DNA of 64,000 nucleotides from CAXXOK01 sp001604115 (GTDB lineage Bacteria > Bacillota > Clostridia > Christensenellales > Aristaeellaceae), in NCBI GenBank assembly GCA_034928535.1, contig JAYFOV010000020.1, positions 14,728 through 78,727 of the forward strand. The letters are read 5' to 3'. A program made the translations under genes and the position numbers. Below are positions 1-7,717 of this stretch, piece after piece. Below the pieces are notes generated by a model. The model was not told where the DNA came from, did not search any database, and saw only the letters and a program-made list of their open reading frames with translations. Numbering within the stretch: the first letter of the stretch is position 1; each line of letters opens with the position of its first letter.

Positions 1-2
1 AA

Positions 3-476
3 GACGAGATCAAGGTAATGTTTCTGAAAGCCTACAACCAGCTGATGGGCAACCGGGAACAGGTCATCGCGGATTGCATGCTCATGCTGGAAATGCTTGC
101 CGACCACTCGAAGCTGGATGCTCAGATTGCGAAGTCAAATGAGGAAATTGCGTTGGTTTCCGGTTTGGTTAGCGCCTGTGTCCATGAGAACGCCGAAAAA
201 GCCCAAGACCAGGATGCTTTCAATAAACACTATAATAGTTTGGTTGACAGGCATCGGAAAGCCATGGCACGGCTTGAAAAGCTCAAAGCCGAGCTCGCTG
301 ACAAGGTGAATCGCGAGCGGGAGTTACGTGGTTTCATTGATGCGCTTTCGACCAGCCCGCTTGTTTTGGATGCTTGGGACGAGCTGCTTTGGCGGTTGCT
401 TGTGATCAAAGGAGTTGTGGGGAGGCGTGGGAGCATTGCGTTCGATTTCCTCCGAGACAATCTATCTTCCATATAA
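3..476 (+). CDS. Large serine recombinase, C-terminal fragment (cut by window edge)
   Basis: The reading frame is open from base 3, and residues DEIKV precede the first methionine, so this is the 3' end of a gene that begins outside the window. The visible ~157 residues hold an alpha-helical, charged coiled-coil-like segment followed by a short tail. This matches the C-terminal region of large serine recombinases carried by clostridial integrative elements; the catalytic serine domain would lie upstream. Family assignment is from the pattern of the tail, not from catalytic residues, which are not visible. It sits at the edge of an AT-richer island that ends at a tRNA gene, which fits a mobile-element origin. 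Function cannot be judged from this piece. Confidence 0.6.
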   Translation, partial: DEIKVMFLKAYNQLMGNREQVIADCMLMLEMLADHSKLDAQIAKSNEEIALVSGLVSACVHENAEKAQDQDAFNKHYNSLVDRHRKAMARLEKLKAELADKVNRERELRGFIDALSTSPLVLDAWDELLWRLLVIKGVVGRRGSIAFDFLRDNLSSI

Positions 477-751
477 TAACATTCCGTATTTATGAGAGAG
501 AAATCGAATTCTTGACGATCATATCAATCAGTAGTAAAATTTAACCAAAGGATATGTAAATTAGTTTATTATGTTGAATGTCCGACTAGGTTTTTGAAAC
601 TCCGTGTAAACATCACTTATTTAGACTTGATAAACCGTTGAAGGTAAAATATGAGATCAGCCCCTATCATCGTTCTGAAGAAAATCCCCTGTCAGGATAA
701 AAGCATGGTTTAGTGTTGCGCTACGATTGATGTAAATTGGGAGGTATGGTT
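477..751. other. AT-rich intergenic stretch
   Basis: About 270 bases without a supported gene between the recombinase end and the SHOCT protein. Base composition is clearly more AT-rich than the main chromosome to the right. I see no strong hairpin or RNA gene. GGGAGG at 739-744 is the ribosome site of the next gene. Confidence 0.5.
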
Positions 752-1558
752 ATGGATAAGTACGCATCAGAAGCAGGGATAATAATGCTGGTTATCTTTG
801 GACCAATCATCATTGTTTGTTTTTGCGCCGCCATCTATCAATCGCGACGCGCCCGAGCGATCAAGAGAAACACGGAAGAGTTTGAGAACCAGTTCATCCA
901 GTCACTTAGTCGGCAAGGCTTTTCGATAGATAAACGCTTCGATTTTACTCCTTGTCGGTTACTGCTGGATCATCAGCACAGGCGGGGCATGCTAATGAGC
1001 TATTCCAGTCCGAAAGAGTATTATAATACGCCCATGTCCACAATGCAGTTCTTCCCGCTGGATAAAATCACCGAATGCGCTTTGGTACAGGATGGCACCA
1101 TGGTACATCACGATGCCGTCATCCCCGGCATGGTTGGCGCGGCGCTATTCGGTCTTGGCGGAGCCTTGGCGGGTGCTACTGCTATGAACAAGTCTGAAAA
1201 CGTAGGGTATCTGTCTGTTCGCTTGTTTATCGACGATGTAAGCGTCTCATCCCTTACCATAACTGCCCTAAATGCTTCCGCGATGAAAAGCAGTGAGTAT
1301 TATTTGAAAGCGTATGATCTAGCGCAGCAGGTGTACAACGAGTTTGAAGGGATTATTCGTGTGAACAGGGCGCGGCAGAACGCAGCCGCGAAGCCGGTTG
1401 CGCCCGAGACACACAACGAACCCGCGGAGGACAGCATTCAGGCCAACACACAAATTCTGGACCAGATCAAGCGAATGGCACAGTTGCATGCAGAAGGCAT
1501 CCTCACAGAAGAAGAGTTTATCAGCAAGAAACAGGCGCTACTTGAAAGAATGCATTGA
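752..1558 (+). CDS. Membrane protein with C-terminal SHOCT domain
   Basis: Start chosen at the ATG at 752, about 7 bases after GGGAGG; upstream in-frame TTG (737) and ATG (746) overlap that ribosome site. The protein (268 aa) has one N-terminal membrane segment (about residues 6-28), a soluble middle part with a Gly/Ala-rich stretch near residues 125-145, and a final ~30 residues (ILDQIKRMAQLHAEGILTEE...) typical of the SHOCT short C-terminal oligomerisation domain (KxLxxxGxITxEEFxxKK pattern). SHOCT proteins are often found on phage and mobile elements. The function of the central region is not recognised. It is island cargo with AT-rich codon use. Confidence 0.6.
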   Translation: MDKYASEAGIIMLVIFGPIIIVCFCAAIYQSRRARAIKRNTEEFENQFIQSLSRQGFSIDKRFDFTPCRLLLDHQHRRGMLMSYSSPKEYYNTPMSTMQFFPLDKITECALVQDGTMVHHDAVIPGMVGAALFGLGGALAGATAMNKSENVGYLSVRLFIDDVSVSSLTITALNASAMKSSEYYLKAYDLAQQVYNEFEGIIRVNRARQNAAAKPVAPETHNEPAEDSIQANTQILDQIKRMAQLHAEGILTEEEFISKKQALLERMH

Positions 1559-1647
1559 GTGTTAACGTTTCCTAGGCCAATGCAATGCTTTGCGCACTGT
1601 AACACACGGTGTGCTTCCATCCTAGAAAAGGAAAGAAAGGGAACTAT

Positions 1648-2757
1648 ATGAAGAAGCGTGGCGCGCTGTTGGGGGTTGTGCTCGTGTTCTGCTTCGCTTT
1701 TCCTCTCGGCATGATAGCGAGGGGCGAAGCAACTATATCCTCTCGCCTTACCCCCATAGAGCAATTGGTGGACGCGGCCGGACAGGTGATATTTGCCGAC
1801 GCTACAGTAGAAGCCGCCATCCGCTTAGCGCTGGCCATACCGGATGGGCCGATTACGGCAAAGCAGCTGGGTAAGCTGGGGGCGAAGAAAGAGGAGCTGC
1901 TCATCACGGTTCCCTCGCCCGCTACGCTTGACCTTTCTGTACTGCAGCTGTGCGTGAAGCTGAAAAACCTGAGTCTGGATGGAGTCACACCAGCCGACCC
2001 GGGTGCGATTTCCGCACTGAAAAGTTTGCAGTACCTATTCATTCGGAACGCGGCAATCAGCGATTATTCATTTCTGGCCAGCTGTAAGCAACTCGCCGCG
2101 CTCTGGATCGGCGGCAGCCCATGCCGAAATATCTCCTTCGTTTCCGACCTACCGAAGTTAAGCAATTTTCACATTGATAGCCGGGTACTGGACCTTTCCC
2201 CGCTGTACGCGAGTAAGAAGATAGTGGCAGTTTCCATCGGCCAGGCTACTGACGCAGAAGTGAACACCTTACTGGACAATATGGGTAAGCGCTTGACCTC
2301 TCTGGGACTCAAGGGCTGCCCTGTCACCGATGCGACGCTGGAGCGTATTGCGGGCTTGAAGCTTTTAGATGTACTGGTCGGCGGCGTACCGCTCGCCAAC
2401 ATTGCCCCGCTATGGCAGAGCAAAACCATACGGGTTATAAAACTATTCAACCTGCAAACAAAGGTACTGGAAGGGATCCAGGATCTAAAGACCCTGAAGG
2501 TGCTGTCGTTGGAAAACATGGAAGGCACGTTGGATCTTTCGCTTTTATCAGCCTTGCCAAAACTTGGACAACTACACCTGGACGGCGTTACGCTCAGCAC
2601 GCTTTCAGGCATCGAATCACTTACTGCGCTTACGGAACTCACACTCGTCAGGGTGAGTGGCATCAAGGATTTCACGCCACTTTGCGGGCTTGCCAAACTA
2701 AAAGCGTTGTATACGGATATGCCGGAGCGCATGCCAGAAGGCTTACCGCTACAGTAG
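1648..2757 (+). CDS. Secreted leucine-rich-repeat protein
   Basis: Start at 1648 (MKKRGALLG...), preceded by the purine-rich GGAAAGAAAGGG; an upstream in-frame ATG at 1609 would bury the signal peptide. The first ~28 residues are a Sec signal (KKR then a hydrophobic core) and no lipobox is seen, so export without lipidation is likely. From about residue 95 to the end, LxxLxxLxL repeats of the bacterial LRR type follow each other, including NLSLDGVTP, LKSLQYLFI and LKTLKVLSL. Such proteins generally mediate protein or surface binding. No enzymatic domain is seen. 369 aa, AT-richer than the downstream chromosome, probably island cargo together with the SHOCT gene. Confidence 0.65.
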   Translation: MKKRGALLGVVLVFCFAFPLGMIARGEATISSRLTPIEQLVDAAGQVIFADATVEAAIRLALAIPDGPITAKQLGKLGAKKEELLITVPSPATLDLSVLQLCVKLKNLSLDGVTPADPGAISALKSLQYLFIRNAAISDYSFLASCKQLAALWIGGSPCRNISFVSDLPKLSNFHIDSRVLDLSPLYASKKIVAVSIGQATDAEVNTLLDNMGKRLTSLGLKGCPVTDATLERIAGLKLLDVLVGGVPLANIAPLWQSKTIRVIKLFNLQTKVLEGIQDLKTLKVLSLENMEGTLDLSLLSALPKLGQLHLDGVTLSTLSGIESLTALTELTLVRVSGIKDFTPLCGLAKLKALYTDMPERMPEGLPLQ

Positions 2758-3545
2758 AAAGCGGGGCTTCAGGTGGTGCGGTATTCGGCTGATCGCACTC
2801 ATCCTGAGTCATAGTTAAACGTGCCATGCGTATGGAAGCAATAGGATCGCTAGACATAAATACCGTCCACGAACTTGTGGGGCTGAGCTATGCCATCGCA
2901 TGCAGTTTACCATATTCATTGCCACGAGGATTTACCTCCCTCTATTATTCGCGCACGGTGCGTCGGCTTCCAAAGAACAGATATAGCGTACATCCTTATG
3001 CACTCACCCGAGCTTTTGCCAAAAGATGACAAGCGCACGGGAATATGTTGAATAGCTTTCAATTTAAGATGCGCAGTTATGGGGTGGGTGCAAAAATGCA
3101 CCCGCCCAGAGCATTGGTGTAAGAGTGTCAGGTTCATGGGAATTTCTGGGCGCTATGCGGCTTTGAAAACCAACCTCAAAATCATATCGCCAACCCAATA
3201 AAAAGCAGAAACCCTTACAATTCAACGCTTTCATCCCATACAAAAAGAACGCCAACCTCGTATCGAGATTGACGTCCTAATCTGCTCTGATTAGGCCGAA
3301 ACTTAATTTTGCATCAATGCTCGGAAACCCTTAAAATATGGCGCTTTCACGCACCGATTGTTTGTGGATATTGGCTGGACATCTTTTGAGAGTAGGCTAT
3401 TTTGCCCAAATAGAGTTGACTGTCGTACCAAAGCCAAACTATGGGAGAGCAACTCGATGTCGCTTGACGCGCTTTGCACGCCCTCTGCAGCGGTGATCTT
3501 TGACTGTTGTTTCAGTGACCGGGCAGACAAGATGTCCGCCATGGC
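2758..3545. other. Gene-poor, probably decayed stretch
   Basis: About 790 bases with only short overlapping open frames lacking ribosome sites. It contains a perfect hairpin, GGGTGCA-AAAA-TGCACCC (3086-3103), the first copy of a long direct repeat (3083-3278) and a weaker third copy of part of it around 3326-3352. I see no intact gene; it reads as debris of an integration or deletion event. Confidence 0.5.
3083..3278. repeat. Diverged direct repeat, copy A (duplicated tRNA-Ala terminator region)
   Basis: Copy A of a ~197-base direct repeat whose copy B lies at 5524-5720. The outer ends are best conserved: the last 37 bases (3242-3278) match 5684-5720 at 36 of 37 positions. The middle keeps shared blocks such as GAGCATTRGTGTAAGRGTG and GAAACCC-TACAA-TCAACGCTTT. 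In copy B this sequence is the terminator of tRNA-Ala; here there is no tRNA beside it. Confidence 0.7.
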
Positions 3546-4814
3546 TTACCGTATCAAACGGATATTATTATCGTGGAAGAACATAGCTGTCGCAAGCATA
3601 CCTAAGCACAGCAAGCCAATGTTCAGAACAAAGGGCAGCGCTCTGTCAATGTCACTCAAAAAGCCGCCAATGTACCCGAAGGGGACGCTAATCAGCATCA
3701 CCGTAGTTTGCAGAAGCGCCATGACTCGTGAGCGATCCTCAGGATTGACGTGAATAGCCACCAAGGATTCACGGAGGGTACTCAGCACGGCAAAACCAAG
3801 CGCTTCAAAGGCTAGAGATGCGCACAGGAGCATAGAGCCAAACAGTCCTGTACCTGGAACGCTGATCAAAAGCAGGGCGCTAATGATCGCACTCAAAAAG
3901 CCGCCGTACAAGGGCCATTTCAGGTTGGATTGCTTGATGCGTGACAGTACCGTAAAGAAAAGCGCAATAGACAGAATGCTTTTAGCCATCGGGAAGATGG
4001 GTAGCATTGGGTCGGGAATGCCGATGCGCCGTGAGGCAATGATCTGCCAAAAAGTCATGCCGATCATGGCGGCAATCTCCACCAGAACGCTGATCACAAT
4101 AGCAAACAAAGTTCCGGGCGAAGTTCTGATCCGGCTTATAGCACCTTTGTAACCACTTAGCATTTGCCCCCAGGTCATGCCTTTGACCGCTTCACGGCGG
4201 ACGCGCCCGATAGCCGTTTCGGTAGAAAACCTGTAAAGCAGAATGAGTTTTAAAGTCATCACCACAAAGGCATTTATATACAGCACACGTATCGCGGGGA
4301 TCAGCGTCATCTTCTCCACAAGGATGGAGGAGATGGGGGCAAAGAGCGCAGATAGATTCCCGGCTATGATGACCCAGGAATAAATGTGGGTAATCTTGTC
4401 TTTGGGGGCGTCTTCTACCAAGAGGCAATCCCAAGACACGGTGGTGATCTTCATCATACCGTTGAAAAGCGCCGCTACAGCAAAGAACCAGAAGCCCTGG
4501 CTGGAAGCCCAGATCAGGCATGGCACACTCCAAGCCAGAAAATCAAAGAGCATAGTGCTGAACCTGCGCCCGAATCTGTCTACGATTACGCCGGAAAGGA
4601 ACGCAAAGATCATCTGTGAGAACATGTAAATGGATGCCACCAACCCCACCTGGACGTCGCTCATGCCAAAGGAAAGCATAAACACAGACGCATAGGGAAG
4701 GCACAGATTCATTGAAAGGCCCCACATGGGTTCGGTAAGAACACAGGCTCGGGTGTTGCCGCGCAGTTCGGACAGGGTGCGTACAAGCGGGTGTTTGAGT
4801 AGAAACCGCTTCAA
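3546..4814 (-). CDS. MFS-family membrane transporter
   Basis: 422 aa, highly hydrophobic, about 12 predicted membrane segments. A loop of the A-motif type (GVIVDRFGRRFSTMLFD) lies after the second segment near residues 75-95, diagnostic of the major facilitator superfamily. A TTG start at 4814 is used: the residues after it (KRFLLKHPLVRTLSELRGN) resemble the usual N-terminus of this clostridial MFS group, although the ribosome site (GAGAGTGA) is weak. The substrate cannot be told. The gene stands alone between the two copies of the direct repeat and is AT-richer than the chromosome, so it was probably acquired. It could be an efflux pump, but this is not shown. Confidence 0.75.
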   Translation of the reverse strand: MKRFLLKHPLVRTLSELRGNTRACVLTEPMWGLSMNLCLPYASVFMLSFGMSDVQVGLVASIYMFSQMIFAFLSGVIVDRFGRRFSTMLFDFLAWSVPCLIWASSQGFWFFAVAALFNGMMKITTVSWDCLLVEDAPKDKITHIYSWVIIAGNLSALFAPISSILVEKMTLIPAIRVLYINAFVVMTLKLILLYRFSTETAIGRVRREAVKGMTWGQMLSGYKGAISRIRTSPGTLFAIVISVLVEIAAMIGMTFWQIIASRRIGIPDPMLPIFPMAKSILSIALFFTVLSRIKQSNLKWPLYGGFLSAIISALLLISVPGTGLFGSMLLCASLAFEALGFAVLSTLRESLVAIHVNPEDRSRVMALLQTTVMLISVPFGYIGGFLSDIDRALPFVLNIGLLCLGMLATAMFFHDNNIRLIR

Positions 4815-4948
4815 AGGATCACTCTCGTTTCTGGCAGGATGATAGCTTTATACCATTTCATTGAAAAACCAAGCCTTTCGGCCTGGTGATCAAGCATGTG
4901 ACATCACTGGTGGTGGCGTTGGCGAATCGGCGGAGATATCTTGTAAGG

Positions 4949-5305
4949 CTAGTTTGCTCGATATGCGATGGCGTCAAGCTGAAATGCAATGCCCTCACGG
5001 ATAAAAGCCGTCTCATATGCCTTTCTAGCTGGATAGTGCCCATGGAACCGCGCCTTAACGATATCTGTAAGAAAAGATAGATCTGAGATATCTTTGAAAA
5101 GGCAGTCCATTTTTACAATGGATTCCATTGTAAGCCCGACCGATTCCAAACGCTTGTTTAAAACATCAAACGCACCATTGATCTAGTTCTCAATAGGTTG
5201 GCCTTCGTTCTTCATTAAATAGCTGATAAAGACGAAACCTCCTGCTTCCACAACTCCATTGTGCGCACATTCCTCGTTTAGTCCTGTTCTTGAAATGTGA
5301 CTCAT
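4949..5305 (-). pseudogene. RidA/YjgF/YER057c-family protein interrupted by an in-frame amber codon
   Basis: Reading from the ATG at 5305 gives MSHISRTGL..., then AGGFVFISYL, GQPIEN, a TAG stop (5185-5183), then INGAFDVLNKRLESVGL, FKDISDLSFL, GHYPARKAY and LDAIAYRAN before the true stop. Order and spacing match RidA-family enamine/imine deaminases, including the conserved P-A-R near the C-terminus. Total length with the stop read through is about 118 residues, normal for the family. One substitution therefore breaks an otherwise intact gene. It is AT-rich like the neighbouring MFS gene, and an AGGATG lies upstream. Either a recent pseudogene or, less likely, read-through. Confidence 0.75.
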
Positions 5306-5683
5306 CGTATCGCATCCTAAAATTTAGCCTGTTTGACCATTATAAAGGAGGAGGACGTTATTGGCAAGCCGCAAGCAAAATCTTGTGCTAAACCTCACAG
5401 TGAAAGAACCCAATGCCGTGAGATCTGTATAAGATGATACAAAGGCAAGATCGGAGCGGGGACGGTGGATACGTACTACAGGCATTTGATGTATGGCGGG
5501 ACTTGGCGCTAACTGCCACCGAAGGTGGGTGCATTTTGGTGCATTCACCGGAGCATTAGTGTAAGGGTGCAAACTCGATGGTAATTTATGTCATTATCAA
5601 GTGCTCGATAAGCGTCCGGCAAAGGCGGGTTAACAGTGTATTGTTCGCTGAAACCCATACAAATCAACGCTTTTCACCCGAAT
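5306..5683. other. Non-coding stretch between RidA pseudogene and tRNA-Ala terminator
   Basis: No intact gene. A plus-strand frame with several stops may be leftover coding sequence. Bases 5524-5720 are copy B of the long direct repeat. Nothing else is recognised. Confidence 0.4.
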
Positions 5684-5720
5684 AAAAAGGACGCCAACCT
5701 CGTATCGAGATTGACGTCCT
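5524..5720. repeat. Diverged direct repeat, copy B (contains tRNA-Ala terminator)
   Basis: Partner of 3083-3278. It abuts the 3' end of tRNA-Ala, and its last 37 bases are the tRNA's terminator hairpin. The pair brackets about 2.2 kb holding the MFS gene and the RidA pseudogene. Confidence 0.7.
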
Positions 5721-5723
5721 TTT
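5684..5723 (-). terminator. Rho-independent terminator of tRNA-Ala
   Basis: On the minus strand AGGACGTCAA pairs with TTGGCGTCCT (one G-U), followed by TTTTT, immediately 3' of the tRNA. Confidence 0.75.
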
Positions 5724-5724
5724 A

Positions 5725-5800
5725 TGGTGGAGCATAGGAGATTCGAACTCCTGACCCCAACACTGCCAGTGTTGTGCGCTACCAGCTGCGCTAATGCCCC
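5725..5800 (-). tRNA. tRNA-Ala (anticodon GGC)
   Basis: The minus strand folds as a 76-base cloverleaf: acceptor GGGGCAT/ATGCTCC (one G-U), D arm AGCGCAGCTGGTAGCGC, anticodon stem CAACA/TGTTG with loop CTGGCAG (anticodon GGC), T arm with TTCGAAT, and an encoded CCA end. GGC reads alanine codons GCC/GCU. Confidence 0.93.
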
Positions 5801-5812
5801 GTAACGGATGAT

Positions 5813-5841
5813 AATATATCATATTCTTTTCGGTTTGTAAA
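5813..5841 (-). promoter_or_regulatory. Sigma-A promoter of tRNA-Ala
   Basis: On the minus strand TTTACA (5841-5836), a 17-base spacer, then TATATT (5818-5813), about 12 bases before the tRNA 5' end. Confidence 0.7.
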
Positions 5842-6175
5842 GAGGCATTTTGCATTTTTTTGAAGCGATCTTTCTGCATGCCATGTGCCTTTATATTGCC
5901 TTTTGCATGCAGAGTTCTATATACTTCTTTCGCGGCATGCCCTTACCGGAAGCATCGACCAACATGATCAATATCGCGTTTTACCTGTTGTCTGTGCATC
6001 CGCTTCTGAGGGGGCGCGATGCCCCACTCACACTGCAGTGCGGAAGAAGGCGCAGCGCAGGGCATACTCGCATCGCCAGCCTGCGGGTCAGGCGCCCTCA
6101 AAGCCTTACGCAGCTAGGGTTTTGGTTGGCTTGGCCTCCTTGATCCAAAATTTTCCTCACTCCCTAAAATTCTAC
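5842..6175. other. Intergenic, no gene seen
   Basis: About 330 bases between the tRNA-Ala promoter and the promoter of the structured RNA. Small frames lack ribosome sites, and I find no convincing structure. Confidence 0.4.
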
Positions 6176-6204
6176 TTGCGCTTCTTGTCCCATAACGTTA
6201 TAAT
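6176..6204 (+). promoter_or_regulatory. Near-consensus sigma-A promoter driving the structured RNA
   Basis: TTGCGC (6176-6181), exactly 17 bases, then TATAAT (6199-6204). The expected start point is about 6211, the very base at which the folded RNA below begins. Confidence 0.8.
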
Positions 6205-6209
6205 AGCGG

Positions 6210-6421
6210 TGATCGTATTCGGGTCTGTGGTTGAAAGCCGATGCCAGACGCGGGCAAAGCGGTCCACGTAAGCCGACCAAAGCGTTGGTGAGCATGGCGC
6301 GTTCTAGTAGTAAGTCCGACCGGGGTTCGCCCCGAGAGAAGGTACGTAGGGCGCAATCGCGATGAGCAAGCCTTCCCGTCGGCGAGTGTGGGGTCAAAGA
6401 CCAGGTCAGCCGTAACGATCA
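6210..6421 (+). ncRNA. Structured ~212-nt RNA upstream of a zinc-ribbon gene (raiA-like candidate)
   Basis: The ends pair perfectly: TGATCGT (6210-6216) with ACGATCA (6415-6421), closing one domain at the predicted transcription start. Inside, nested helices are visible: ACCAA-AGCG-TTGGT (6276-6289); CCGAC (6316-6320) with GTCGG (6378-6382), enclosing the UUCG hairpin CGGGG-TTCG-CCCCG (6321-6334) and GAAGG/CCTTC (6338-6342/6371-6375); and GGTC-AAA-GACC (6392-6402). No open frame fits. Size, a dedicated promoter and multibranch form suggest a large structured RNA class; the raiA motif of Firmicutes is the best guess from memory but is not verified. It may also be the 5' leader of the zinc-ribbon mRNA, since no terminator separates them. 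Confidence 0.65.
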
Positions 6422-6449
6422 GACATACAAAATGGAGGAAATCCAAACC

Positions 6450-6731
6450 ATGTACCAGGACAAAACGCTCACGTGCCGCGACTGTGGCGCTGAGTTCGTG
6501 TTCACCGCCGGTGAGCAGGAATTCTACGCTGAAAAAGGTTTCCAGAACGAGCCTACCCGCTGCAAGAATTGCCGTAGCGCCCGCAAGACCACCCGTGCTG
6601 CCGCCCCGCGCGAGCAGTTCGAGACGGTTTGCGCCGAGTGCGGCAAAACCACCACTGTCCCCTTCGTTCCCAAGAGCGACCGCCCCATCTATTGCAGCGA
6701 GTGCTTCGCGAAACACCGTCAGCAGGGCTGA
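6450..6731 (+). CDS. Double zinc-ribbon protein (zf-trcl / CxxC type)
   Basis: 93 aa, start at ATG 6450, which follows GGAGG (6434-6438); the ATG at 6432 overlaps that site. Four CxxC pairs are seen: C9/C12 with C38/C41 and C61/C64 with C82/C85, i.e. two tandem treble-clef-like ribbons. The first, with FVFTAGEQEFYAEKGF between its pairs, is the 'probable zinc-ribbon' (zf-trcl) domain often annotated in Firmicutes; the second resembles the CxxC..CxxC..SSSS-type ribbon. The Lys/Arg-rich linker (residues 42-54) suggests nucleic-acid or ribosome contact, which is inference. It follows the structured RNA by 28 bases and ends in a strong terminator, so RNA and protein probably share one transcript. 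The molecular role of the family is unknown. Confidence 0.8.
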   Translation: MYQDKTLTCRDCGAEFVFTAGEQEFYAEKGFQNEPTRCKNCRSARKTTRAAAPREQFETVCAECGKTTTVPFVPKSDRPIYCSECFAKHRQQG

Positions 6732-6763
6732 TGTAAACGTGCGCGTTTTACCTGCATAGAAAG

Positions 6764-6796
6764 AACCCACCTGGCCTTCGGCCGGTGGGTTTTTTG
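6764..6796 (+). terminator. Strong rho-independent terminator after the zinc-ribbon gene
   Basis: AACCCACC-TGGCC-TTCG-GCC-GGTGGGTT followed by TTTT, a long stem with a UUCG-type loop. Confidence 0.88.
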
Positions 6797-6830
6797 CTAT
6801 ACAGCTTGCCTGCGGCTATTGGGTGTTGCG

Positions 6831-7132
6831 TTTGGCTGCCTGCGGCCAGCACCGCTCGCCTCATCGCCGCTGTGCGGCGGTTCGCTCGCTGCTTTGCTGC
6901 TTGGGGACGTTGGGGCGCTGCCACAAACCCCGCAAGGGTCATTGACCCTTGACCCGCCTTCGCTGCGGCGAGGGGGTTTTGTGTTTGGCTGCCTGCGGCC
7001 AGCGCCGCTCGCCTCATCGCCGCTGCGCGGCGGTTCGCTCGCTTCTTTGCTGCTTGGCGACGTTGGGGCGCTGCCTCAAACCCCGCAAAGGTCATTGACC
7101 CTTGACCCGCTTTCGCTGCGGCGAGGGGCAAT
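6831..7132. repeat. GC-rich intergenic repeat, two tandem ~152-bp copies (locus R1)
   Basis: Two nearly identical units start at 6831 and 6983 (TTTGGCTGCCTGCGGCCAGC...). Each ends in a block built of short palindromes with GGGGCGCTGCC, AAACCCCGCAA and CATTGACCCTTGACCCGC. It lies between the convergent 3' ends of the zinc-ribbon and UPF0340 genes. The same architecture recurs at R2 (28.2 kb), R3 (30.3 kb) and R4 (38.2 kb). Open frames through it on both strands are artefacts of the repeat. Confidence 0.8.
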
Positions 7133-7151
7133 CAAGATGCCTGAGCCTTCC

Positions 7152-7715
7152 CTACCGCACATCCTGCGCATATTGTGCCCGGGAACCGCCAATCAGCGGG
7201 TAGCGCGCATACGCCATCACCACATGCGCCTTACCCACCTGCGCGCCGGGCATGCGAAGCGGCACCGCCACCGGACGGATGTGCATGCCTACCAACGTGT
7301 CCCCCACATCAATTGCCGCATCTGCCTGGATGCTCATGGCCATTGCCGGGTGGGCAAACAGCGCATAGGCTCCGGCTGCAGTGCTGCCGCCTGCCGTGGG
7401 CACGGGGCACACGTTCACCTGCGTCAGCCGCAGCCGATCCAGTGTGGCCTGCTCCATCACCAGCGCGCGGTTCAGGTGCTCGCAGCACTGGATGGCCGCG
7501 TGCAGCCCCAGCGCATTGCATGTGTCCAAAAAGGCCGCAGCCAGCGCCTGACCCAGCGCGGGCACACTGTCATGGCCGATCACGCCGCCTGCCACCTCGC
7601 TGGTGCTGCAGCCCAGCACCACGGTGGCGCCGGTGTGCAGCTTGCCCTGCGCAAACAGATACCGCACGCACTGGGAAAGCTGGTCATAGATTGCCTGATA
7701 CTGTTGCTCCAACAT
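7152..7715 (-). CDS. UPF0340 (YwlG-like) protein
   Basis: 187 aa, starting at ATG 7715 with AAGGAGG 7 bases upstream; an in-frame TTG two codons earlier lies too close to that site. Features seen are a helical N-terminus (LEQQYQAIYDQLSQ), the Gly-rich segment VLGCSTSEVAGGVIG near residues 33-47, and PVPTAGGSTAAGAY and MHIRPVAVPLRMPG toward the C-terminus. These are conserved in the UPF0340/YwlG family (TIGR01440), whose biochemical role is not established. It is the last gene of the long minus-strand operon: its ribosome site overlaps the 3' end of the SpoU methylase gene upstream (3 bases apart). Confidence 0.8.
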   Translation of the reverse strand: MLEQQYQAIYDQLSQCVRYLFAQGKLHTGATVVLGCSTSEVAGGVIGHDSVPALGQALAAAFLDTCNALGLHAAIQCCEHLNRALVMEQATLDRLRLTQVNVCPVPTAGGSTAAGAYALFAHPAMAMSIQADAAIDVGDTLVGMHIRPVAVPLRMPGAQVGKAHVVMAYARYPLIGGSRAQYAQDVR

Positions 7716-7717
7716 GG

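Noticed and set aside
3303..3542. 79-codon minus-strand frame right after the MFS gene
   Set aside because: No ribosome site; its 3' part is the third degenerate copy of the repeat, so it is probably debris.
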